The notes under the pieces: model-generated
Told to the model about the DNA's origin: nothing
Database searches by the model: none
Seen by the model: only the letters and a program-made list of their open reading frames with translations
Shown here: positions 7,525-13,737 of the stretch, piece by piece
Layout of the letters: each line of letters begins with the position of its first letter
Numbering within the stretch: the stretch's first letter is position 1
Made by a program: the position numbers and the translations under genes
Assembly: GCA_022712075.1 (NCBI GenBank)
Contig: JALAHE010000005.1
Span: forward strand, 1 to 23,100
From: Galactobacter sp.
Lineage (GTDB): Bacteria > Actinomycetota > Actinomycetes > Actinomycetales > Micrococcaceae
Length of the DNA stretch: 23,100 nucleotides
Direction of reading: 5' to 3'

Positions 7525-8313
7525 GTGGAGCTGTGGCAGTCGCTGCTTGTCCTCTTGGCTGGGGTGTGGGCCGGAACCATCAACACGATCGTGGGTTCCG
7601 GCTCGCTCGTGACCTTCCCCGTGCTCGTGGCGATGGGGCTCAATCCAGTTAACGCCGTGGTGTCGAACGCCATCGGCCTCGTGGCCGGCGGCGTCTCCGG
7701 CGCCTGGGGTTACCGCGCGGAGCTGCGCACCGTCCCCCGCACGCTCAAGCGGCTGCTTCCCGCCTCGATCGTGGGCGCCCTGCTCGGCGCGTGGCTCTTG
7801 CTGCACCTGCCGGAGAGCGTGTTCGGCATCGTCTCGCCGATCCTCGTGGCCCTGGCCGTGGTGCTGGTCATCTTGCAGCCGCGCCTGGCTGCCTGGGCCA
7901 AGGCCCGCTCGGGCGCCGTGGACGAGGGCCCGGACGCCCAGCCGTTCTCTTCGGCCCTCGTGCTCCTGGTCTTCCTGACCGGCATCTACGGCGGCTACTT
8001 CACCGCGGCCCAGGGCGTCATCCTGATGGGCATCTTCGGGGTCATGCTGCACGGGAGCCTGCAGCAGGCCAACGCCGTCAAGGTGGTCCTCTCGCTGGCC
8101 GTCAACCTCGTGGCGGCGGTCGCCTACCTCATCTTTGCCTTCGAGCGCATCGATTGGCTTGTCGCGGCCCTCATCGCCGCCGGTTCGCTCTTCGGCGGTT
8201 GGCTCGGCGCCAAGGTGGGCCGCCGGCTTTCCCCCTTCGTGCTGCGCGCGTGCATTGTGGTGCTCGGCGTCGTGGCCTTCCTTCACCTGATCTGGCAGTT
8301 GGTGTCCCCGTGA
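7525..8313 (+). CDS. TSUP family permease (TauE/SafE, formerly DUF81)
   Basis: This 262-aa integral membrane protein has about eight hydrophobic helices and the two-fold TSUP arrangement. Each half carries a Gly-rich segment: GTINTIVGSGSLVTFPVL near the N-terminus, and GIYGGYFTAAQGVILMG around residues 153-169. TSUP proteins move small sulfur-containing or organic anions such as sulfite, sulfoacetate or thiosulfate; the substrate here is not predictable. The start is GTG at 7525, 21 nt after the ATPase stop, with GAGGGG upstream. Its TGA overlaps the next GTG by 4 nt (GTGA), which implies translational coupling. Confidence 0.87.
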   Translation: MELWQSLLVLLAGVWAGTINTIVGSGSLVTFPVLVAMGLNPVNAVVSNAIGLVAGGVSGAWGYRAELRTVPRTLKRLLPASIVGALLGAWLLLHLPESVFGIVSPILVALAVVLVILQPRLAAWAKARSGAVDEGPDAQPFSSALVLLVFLTGIYGGYFTAAQGVILMGIFGVMLHGSLQQANAVKVVLSLAVNLVAAVAYLIFAFERIDWLVAALIAAGSLFGGWLGAKVGRRLSPFVLRACIVVLGVVAFLHLIWQLVSP

Positions 8314-9104
8314 GCATCGTTCGCATCTCGTCCCTCGACGATCCCCGCCTGGGGGACTACCGGGGCCTCACGGACGCGGCCCTGGCCAAGACGCGCTCCC
8401 GGTTCATCGCCGAGTCGACGGTGGTCGTCCGCCGGGCCCTCGACTCCGGGGCCGCGCCACGCTCCTTCCTCGTGGACGAGCGCCACGGCGCCGTCATCGA
8501 GGCGTTGGCCGGCCGTGTCCCCGAGGCGCCGGTCTTTGTGGGGGAGGGGCAGCTCCTCGAGCAGCTGACCGGCTTCCACCTGCACCGCGGGGCCCTTGGA
8601 TCCTTCGAGCGGCCAGCCCCAGCGGACCTTGACGCCCTGCTGGAAGGCGCCCGCCGCGTCGTCGTGCTCGAAGACGTCGCCGAGCACACGAACGTTGGCG
8701 CGATCTTCCGTAGCGCAGCCGGGCTCGGGATCGACGCGGTGCTCCTGAGCCCGCGCAGCGCGGATCCGCTCTACCGGCGCGCCATCCGCGTCAGCATGGG
8801 CACCGTCTTCTCCCAGCCGTGGGCCCGCCTGGAGGCCTGGCCCGAGGGCGTCGCCGCCCTCAAACGCCACGGCTTTGAGGTGCACGCCCTGGAGCTGACC
8901 GACGACGCCGTGAGCATCGATGAGCTCGCCGCCCGCGGGCCGGAACGCCTCGCGCTCGTGTTGGGCACGGAGGGCGCTGGCATCCGCCCCGAGACGCTCG
9001 AGGCGGTGGACGGCGCCGTGCTGATCCCCATGCGGGAGGGCGTCTCGTCGCTCAACGTGGGGGCGGCGGCCGCCGTCGCCATGTGGGAGCTGCGGGCGCG
9101 CTGA
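8310..9104 (+). CDS. TrmH/SpoU family RNA 2'-O-methyltransferase
   Basis: This 264-aa SPOUT-class enzyme transfers methyl groups from S-adenosylmethionine to ribose 2'-OH in tRNA or rRNA. All three SpoU motifs are present: NVGAIFRSA with Asn128 and Arg134, LVLGTEGAGI (216-225), and IPMREGVSSLNVGAAAAV (239-256), which forms the trefoil-knot cofactor site. An N-terminal substrate-binding domain (about 1-105) resembles that of RlmB/TsnR-type enzymes. The exact target nucleotide cannot be assigned. GTG start at 8310 overlaps the TSUP stop; rpmE2 follows with its own promoter candidate. Confidence 0.9.
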   Translation: MSIVRISSLDDPRLGDYRGLTDAALAKTRSRFIAESTVVVRRALDSGAAPRSFLVDERHGAVIEALAGRVPEAPVFVGEGQLLEQLTGFHLHRGALGSFERPAPADLDALLEGARRVVVLEDVAEHTNVGAIFRSAAGLGIDAVLLSPRSADPLYRRAIRVSMGTVFSQPWARLEAWPEGVAALKRHGFEVHALELTDDAVSIDELAARGPERLALVLGTEGAGIRPETLEAVDGAVLIPMREGVSSLNVGAAAAVAMWELRAR

Positions 9105-9134
9105 CCGCGCGTCAGGCGCGGTGCGAATTCCGTG

Positions 9135-9140
9135 TAGAAT
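9135..9140 (+). promoter_or_regulatory. Candidate -10 for rpmE2
   Basis: TAGAAT is a near-consensus -10 located 79 bp upstream of the rpmE2 ATG, giving a predicted 5' leader of about 70 nt. No -35 consensus is seen. I found no Zur-like AT-rich palindrome here. Confidence 0.5.
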
Positions 9141-9177
9141 GGAGCGTCGTCGCATGCGCGGCGCCTCCACTTTCATC

Positions 9178-9199
9178 GCCCCTGGCCAAATCCAGGGGC
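9178..9199 (+). promoter_or_regulatory. Hairpin in the rpmE2 5' leader
   Basis: A perfect 8-bp inverted repeat, GCCCCTGG/CCAGGGGC, with a six-base loop CCAAAT lies directly upstream of the ribosome binding site (AAAGAGAA) of rpmE2. Leaders of L31 genes are known to carry autoregulatory RNA motifs in several bacterial groups. Whether this one binds L31 is inference; it has no T tract after it, so it is not a terminator. Confidence 0.45.
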
Positions 9200-9219
9200 C
9201 AAAGAGAAATGGTGATCCC

Positions 9220-9474
9220 ATGAAGGCTGGCATCCACCCGAACTACGGTCCCGTCGTGTTCCGTGACCTCGCTTCCGGCGAGAAGTACCTGACCCACTCC
9301 ACCGCTTCCAGCGGCAAGACCATCGAGTGGGAGGACGGCAACACCTACCCCGTCATCGACGTGGAAATCTCCGCCGCCTCGCACCCGTTCTACACGGGCA
9401 AGCAGCGCATCATGGACTCCGCCGGCCGCGTGGAGCGCTTCAACCAGCGCTTCAAGGGCTTCGGCGGCAAGTGA
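9220..9474 (+). CDS. rpmE2: 50S ribosomal protein L31, type B (zinc-free)
   Basis: This 84-aa protein is the type B form of L31, with MKAGIHPNYGPVVFRD at the N-terminus and FYTGKQRIMDSAGRVERFNQR toward the C-terminus. It contains no Cys at all, so the CxxC zinc site of type A L31 is absent. L31 bridges the ribosomal subunits. Type B copies often replace the zinc-binding paralog when zinc is scarce, but in many actinobacteria they are constitutive; a type A copy elsewhere cannot be seen from this window. ATG at 9220. Tandem hairpins follow the gene. Confidence 0.95.
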   Translation: MKAGIHPNYGPVVFRDLASGEKYLTHSTASSGKTIEWEDGNTYPVIDVEISAASHPFYTGKQRIMDSAGRVERFNQRFKGFGGK

Positions 9475-9480
9475 GCCGTC

Positions 9481-9559
9481 GCGCGCGGTGCTGAACCGCG
9501 CGCCTCTTGAACAACTTGGGCCCCGCTGTCCTCCCTCGGGAGGAGAGCGGGGCCCTTGT
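9481..9559 (+). terminator. Tandem hairpins, terminator of rpmE2
   Basis: The first hairpin is GCGCGCGGT/ACCGCGCGC (9481-9489 with 9495-9503). The second is a longer stem with GGGCCCCGCT/AGCGGGGCCC (9518-9527 with 9546-9555) enclosing CCTCCC/GGGAGG, followed by TTGTCGTTGTT. The second looks like a Rho-independent terminator. Confidence 0.75.
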
Positions 9560-9642
9560 CGTTGTTGCGGCGGCCCCGCACTCGGCGGCACTGGACTCGG
9601 CGGCCCCGTGGGGCGGCCCGGCGCCTGAACGGCCGGGCGCAC

Positions 9643-9648
9643 TATGCT
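9643..9648 (+). promoter_or_regulatory. Candidate -10 for the lipoate ligase-like gene
   Basis: TATGCT ends 8 nt before the GTG at 9657, so transcription could start close to the start codon. GGGGAAG between them could otherwise serve as a ribosome binding site for a longer transcript. No -35 is evident. Confidence 0.35.
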
Positions 9649-9656
9649 GGGGAAGC

Positions 9657-10733
9657 GTGAGCACAGAGCCAGCGCAGAGCAACCATCACGGCGAGTACAA
9701 GGTCCCGGGCGGCAAGCTCGTGGTCGCGGATCTGACGGTGGCGGACGGCGCCATCTCCTCAGCCCGCATCAACGGCGACTTCTTCCTCGAGCCGGACGAG
9801 GCGCTCGAGGACATCAACGGGGCGCTCGTGGGCTTGGGCGTCGGCACGAGCCACGAGGAGCTTGCGGCGGCCGTGACGGCCAGGCTCCGCCCCGACGCCG
9901 TCATGTTCGGCTTCGATGCCCGCGCCGTGGCTACCGCCGTGCGGCGCGCCTTGGGCCTGGCCACGGGCTGGACCGATCACGCGTGGCAGGTGCTTGGCCC
10001 CACGCCGTACCCCATCGCCGTCAACGTGGCGCTGGACGAGGTGCTCACGCGCCAGGTGGGCGCCGGGTTGCGCCCTCCCACCATGCGGCTCTGGGAGTGG
10101 AACGAGCCCGCCGTGGTGATCGGCTCGTTCCAGTCCCTCAAGAACGAGGTCGACGCCGAGCAGGCCGAGCGCTATCGAGTGAAGGTGGTGCGGCGCATCT
10201 CGGGCGGCGGCGCCATGTTTATGGAGGCCGGCAACTGCATCACGTACTCCCTTTACCTCCCGAGCTCGCTCGTGGACGGCATGTCCTTCGCCGACTCCTA
10301 CCCGTTCCTCGACGCGTGGGTCATGGAGTCCCTCGCCCGCGTGGGGGTCGAGGCGCACTACGTGCCGCTCAACGACATCGCGACGGACGCGGGAAAGATC
10401 GGTGGGGCGGCGCAGAAGCGCCTGGCCGGCGGCGGCATGCTCCACCACGTGACGATGAGCTACGACATCGACGCTGACAAGATGACGCAGGTGCTGCGCA
10501 TCGGCCGGGAGAAGATCTCGGACAAGGGCATCACGAGCGCCAAGAAGCGCGTCGACCCGCTCAAGCGCCAGACGGGCCGCAGCCGCGAGCAGATCCTTGA
10601 AACCATGGCGGAGGTCTTCACGCAGCGCTACGGGGCCGTGCCAGGCACGCTCGACGCGGCGACCCTCGCCGAGGCGCAGGTGCTCGCCGAGAGCAAGTTC
10701 GAAACGCAGGAGTGGACGGCGCGCGTGCCGTAG
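9657..10733 (+). CDS. Lipoate-protein ligase family protein, accessory domain first
   Basis: This 358-aa protein belongs to the biotin/lipoate A/B ligase fold. The catalytic domain (about 105-290) holds RRISGGGAMF (179-188), the lipoate-binding RRxSGGG motif, and Lys247 in AGKIGGAAQKR, the position of the conserved catalytic Lys. Residues 12-100 (EYKVPGGKLV...GDFFLEPDEALEDINGAL) resemble the small accessory domain that in E. coli LplA is C-terminal, so the order is reversed. It should attach lipoate or a related acid to a carrier such as a 2-oxoacid dehydrogenase E2 or GcvH, but transfer from octanoyl carriers is also possible. I chose GTG at 9657 because similarity starts soon after it. It lies alone and is convergent with pepN. 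Confidence 0.85.
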   Translation: MSTEPAQSNHHGEYKVPGGKLVVADLTVADGAISSARINGDFFLEPDEALEDINGALVGLGVGTSHEELAAAVTARLRPDAVMFGFDARAVATAVRRALGLATGWTDHAWQVLGPTPYPIAVNVALDEVLTRQVGAGLRPPTMRLWEWNEPAVVIGSFQSLKNEVDAEQAERYRVKVVRRISGGGAMFMEAGNCITYSLYLPSSLVDGMSFADSYPFLDAWVMESLARVGVEAHYVPLNDIATDAGKIGGAAQKRLAGGGMLHHVTMSYDIDADKMTQVLRIGREKISDKGITSAKKRVDPLKRQTGRSREQILETMAEVFTQRYGAVPGTLDAATLAEAQVLAESKFETQEWTARVP

Positions 10734-10755
10734 GCCCGCGCACTCCACTCCAGCG

Positions 10756-10808
10756 CACAGCACGACGGCGCCGCTTCCCTCAAGAGGGGAGCGGCGCCGT
10801 CCGCTGTG
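10756..10808. terminator. Hairpin terminator between ligase gene and pepN
   Basis: A 16-bp stem, ACGGCGCCGCTTCCCT (10765-10780) with its near-complement at 10785-10800, has a CAAG loop and CACAG/CTGTG pairing further out. It lacks a clear T tract. Its position between two convergent genes suits termination in both directions. Confidence 0.65.
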
Positions 10809-10832
10809 GGTGGGGCCGGCGGCCCCGGCGGC

Positions 10833-13463
10833 TCAGCCGCGCTGGGAGGCGGCCTGCGCGCGCAGGCGGCGGCGCGCGTCGTCGAGCCGTTCGATCACGA
10901 GGCGGCGAAGCGCCGCCGGTGCTCCGGCGTTCTCCTCGAGCCAGGCGCCGGCCGCGAGCACCGTGGGGTGCGTCGCATCGTCGCCGTCGGCGAGCTCGGC
11001 CCCGGCCGGGAACAGGCCCTCGACCACGCGGGTAGCCTGGCCCTGGGTCTGCCGCGCCCACACGTCGGCGATGCGTTCGAAGTACTCGTCCTCGTGCCCG
11101 GTACCAACGCCCGAGGGGTCGATGCCCAGGCCGTCGATCGTGGCCTGCAGGTGATCGTTGGAGAGCGGCGAGCCCGCCGCGTCGGCGCCCGAGTAGGCGG
11201 CGGCGCGCGCGGCGTCCTTCGCCTCCGCGAGGGGGCGGGCGGCGAGGGCACGGGTCAGGCCCGTCGCCGAGATCGCCGTGGGGGCCGCCTCATCGGCGGC
11301 GCGCAGCTGCTCTTCGGTGCGCAGGCCGTGCGATGCAAGGGCCACGAGCGCGGCCCAGGCAAGCTCCTCGCCGAGCTCGAAGCCGGCGTCGGCGAGCCAC
11401 GCCTCCACGACCTCGAGGCTTTGGGCGTCCGGCGACTCCTGCTCGGCGAGCGAGGCGAAGAGAGCGCGCAGGCGCACGGTGCGCTCGTCGGAGGGCTCGG
11501 GGGCCTCCACGACCGACTCGAGCAGGTAGGTCACCCAGCGGGCCAGGAGCTCCTGGCGATCGCCCTGCAGCGTGTAGGACTCGAGGCCGGAGCCGGCCTG
11601 CGCGAAGGACTGGGCCAGCACGCCGGAGTCCTCGATGAGGTGGGCGTTGGAGACCACGCCGTCCACGAAGCGCTCCACGGGCAGGACGGCGTCGCGGACG
11701 AGGTTCCAGGCGCCGGCCAGGGCCGTGGCGCGGGCGAGCTCGTCGTCGAGGCCCTCCCCAAGGGCGATGCGCAGGGTCGCCTCGTCCATGCCGATCTTGG
11801 CGTAGCTGAGGTCCTCGTCGTTGACGAGTAGGGCGGCGCCGGCGGGGGTGCCCACGAGTTCGGGCACGGGGGTGCGCGCGCCCTCGACCCGCACCGCGAA
11901 CTGCGAGGTGCGGGCGGCAGGGTCCTCGGCCGAGGGGGAGTAGACGCCCACCTTGGCCACGTGCGGGCGCAGGATCGTCTCGCCCGTGCGGGGGTCCACG
12001 CCGTCCTGGACCAGCGTGGCGGAGGCGATCTTGCCCTCGGCCGCGGTGGTTTCGAGGCTCAGGCGGTTGACACCGGCGGTCTGCAGCCAGGCGTCGGCCC
12101 ACGCGCCCATGTCGCGGCCCGAGGCCGTTTCGAGCGCCGAGAGGAAGTCGCTCAGGCGCGTGTTGCCCCACGCGTGCGCCGTGAAGTACGCGCGGGCCGC
12201 GGCGAGGAAGGCGTCCTGGCCCACGAAGGCCGAGAGCTGCTTCAGGACGGAGGCACCCTTGGCGTAGGTGATGCCGTCGAAGTTCTGGTCGGCGGCTTCC
12301 AGGTCGGTGATGTCCGCGACGATCGGGTGCGTCGTGGGGTACTGGTCCTGCCGGTAGGCCCAGGCCTTGCGGCGCGAGGCGAAGGTGGTCCACGCCGTCG
12401 TGAAGTCGGTGGCCTCGTCCACCACAAGCGTGCCGACGTAGTCGGCGAAGGACTCCTTGAGCCACAGATCGTCCCACCAGGCCATCGTGACGAGGTCGCC
12501 GAACCACATGTGGCACATCTCGTGCATGATCGTGTTGGCGCGCTGCTCGTGCTGGGCCTCGGTGGCGGGGGAGGTGAAGACGTAGCGCTCGGTGAAGGTC
12601 ACGAGGCCCGGGTTCTCCATGGCGCCGAGGTTGTACTCGGGCACGAAGGCCTGGTCGTACTTGCCCCACGGGTAGGCGATGTCGAAGTGCGTGTGGAACC
12701 AGTCGAGCCCGCGCTTGGTCAGGTCGAAGACCTCGTCGGCGTCCATCGACGCGGCGAGCGAGGCGCGCGTCGCGATGCCCAGGGGCACCGTGACGGCCTC
12801 GCCCGAGGCCGTGGTGCCCTCGTAGTGATCGTTCCAGAGGGCGTAGGGGCCGGCCAGGAAGGTCGTGATGTACGTGGACATCGGCTCGGTCGTGGCGAAC
12901 TCGCGGGTGCTGTTCGTCCCGCCGGCCTCGCGCAGCCCCACGAGGGCGCCGTTGGAGGCGGCGTGCCACTGGTCGGGCGCGGTGATGGAGATGGAGAAGC
13001 GCGCCTTCAGGTCCGGCTGCTCGAAGTTGGGGAAGATGCGGCGGGCGTCGGCCGGCTCGTTCTGCGAGTACAGGTACGTGTTGCCGTCGGCGGGGTCGAC
13101 GAAGCGGTGCACGCCCTCGCCGGAGCGGGAGTAGGCGGAGGTGCTGACGATCTCGACGACGTTGCTCTCGGCGAGTCCCGTGAGGCGCAGGCGGGCGCCG
13201 TCCACGACGACCTCCGGGTTGAGGGCCGTGCCGTTGAGCGTGATCGACTCGAGGGAGTAGCCAAGGTAGTCGAGGAAGGTCTCGGCGCCCTCGCGTGCGT
13301 CGAAGGCGATGCGGGTCGTGACGGGGTAGCTCAGGACGGCCGGATCCTCGGCCTGCGAGAAGTCAACGTGGATCGCGTAGTCGTGGGTGGTGACCAGCTG
13401 GGAACGCTCCGCCGCCTCGTCGCGGCGCAGATTCTCGTTGGAGGGTCGTGCTTCAAGTCTCAT
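10833..13463 (-). CDS. pepN: Aminopeptidase N (M1 family zinc metallopeptidase)
   Basis: This 876-aa cytoplasmic enzyme removes N-terminal residues from peptides. It has the usual length and order for actinobacterial PepN: an N-terminal beta domain, a catalytic domain with exopeptidase motif GAMEN (280-284), and the zinc site HEMCH (His314, Glu315, His318) with third ligand Glu337 in WLKESFADYVG. A C-terminal helical domain (about 520-876) follows. No signal peptide is seen. I chose ATG at 13463, with GAGAAG nine bases upstream; an ATG three codons earlier (13472) is possible, and a still longer reading frame is not protein-like. It appears monocistronic, with a GC-rich 5' region and an AT-rich block at about 13584-13630 upstream. 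Confidence 0.93.
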   Translation of the reverse strand: MRLEARPSNENLRRDEAAERSQLVTTHDYAIHVDFSQAEDPAVLSYPVTTRIAFDAREGAETFLDYLGYSLESITLNGTALNPEVVVDGARLRLTGLAESNVVEIVSTSAYSRSGEGVHRFVDPADGNTYLYSQNEPADARRIFPNFEQPDLKARFSISITAPDQWHAASNGALVGLREAGGTNSTREFATTEPMSTYITTFLAGPYALWNDHYEGTTASGEAVTVPLGIATRASLAASMDADEVFDLTKRGLDWFHTHFDIAYPWGKYDQAFVPEYNLGAMENPGLVTFTERYVFTSPATEAQHEQRANTIMHEMCHMWFGDLVTMAWWDDLWLKESFADYVGTLVVDEATDFTTAWTTFASRRKAWAYRQDQYPTTHPIVADITDLEAADQNFDGITYAKGASVLKQLSAFVGQDAFLAAARAYFTAHAWGNTRLSDFLSALETASGRDMGAWADAWLQTAGVNRLSLETTAAEGKIASATLVQDGVDPRTGETILRPHVAKVGVYSPSAEDPAARTSQFAVRVEGARTPVPELVGTPAGAALLVNDEDLSYAKIGMDEATLRIALGEGLDDELARATALAGAWNLVRDAVLPVERFVDGVVSNAHLIEDSGVLAQSFAQAGSGLESYTLQGDRQELLARWVTYLLESVVEAPEPSDERTVRLRALFASLAEQESPDAQSLEVVEAWLADAGFELGEELAWAALVALASHGLRTEEQLRAADEAAPTAISATGLTRALAARPLAEAKDAARAAAYSGADAAGSPLSNDHLQATIDGLGIDPSGVGTGHEDEYFERIADVWARQTQGQATRVVEGLFPAGAELADGDDATHPTVLAAGAWLEENAGAPAALRRLVIERLDDARRRLRAQAASQRG

Positions 13464-13583
13464 GCCTCCCATCTTCTCACCGCGCTCACCGGGCGCTCCC
13501 ACCGACGGAGGGCGTGGCGCGGGCCCGCGGCTCGCCGCCACCCCTTGCCCGCGTCGCTCGCCCTGCCCTCCGCCCACCCCCTC

Positions 13584-13630
13584 ACTTTTCGTTTAATCCC
13601 TCACAATTCGTGGGGTTTTAAATTAAATGT
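13584..13630. other. AT-rich block in the pepN / acyl-CoA oxidase spacer
   Basis: About 47 bp of AT-rich sequence (including TTTTAAATTAAAT) stands out in otherwise very GC-rich DNA. It contains TTTAAT (13592-13597) and ATTAAA (13622-13627) as inverted arms. It lies 120-165 bp upstream of pepN and could hold its promoter, but I cannot place a clear -35/-10 pair. The rest of the 13464-13660 spacer shows nothing recognisable. Confidence 0.4.
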
Positions 13631-13660
13631 GCGGGACCGGAGGGGATGGCCGCCACACAC

Positions 13661-13731
13661 GGCAAGGGCCCGACGGCGGGTGCTCACCCGCCGTCGGGCC
13701 CTTGCCTTGCTCGGTGCCCGGGAGGGCACCG
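13661..13731 (-). terminator. Terminator hairpins downstream of the acyl-CoA oxidase gene
   Basis: A perfect 21-bp stem (13661-13681 with 13686-13706) with a GCTC loop, and a smaller stem CGGTGCCC/GGGCACCG (13712-13719 with 13724-13731), lie immediately downstream of the minus-strand stop at 13738. T-tract quality is poor, but the stem is very stable. Confidence 0.75.
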
Positions 13732-13737
13732 GCCGCG

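Noticed and set aside
6574..8286. A 570-codon minus-strand frame opposite the ABC ATPase and TSUP genes
   Set aside because: The product is low-complexity, rich in His, Glu, Arg and Asp; the plus strand shows Walker motifs and membrane helices.
9121..9219. Zur operator controlling rpmE2
   Set aside because: No AT-rich Zur-like palindrome is visible between the -10 candidate and the start codon; only the GC-rich hairpin is present.
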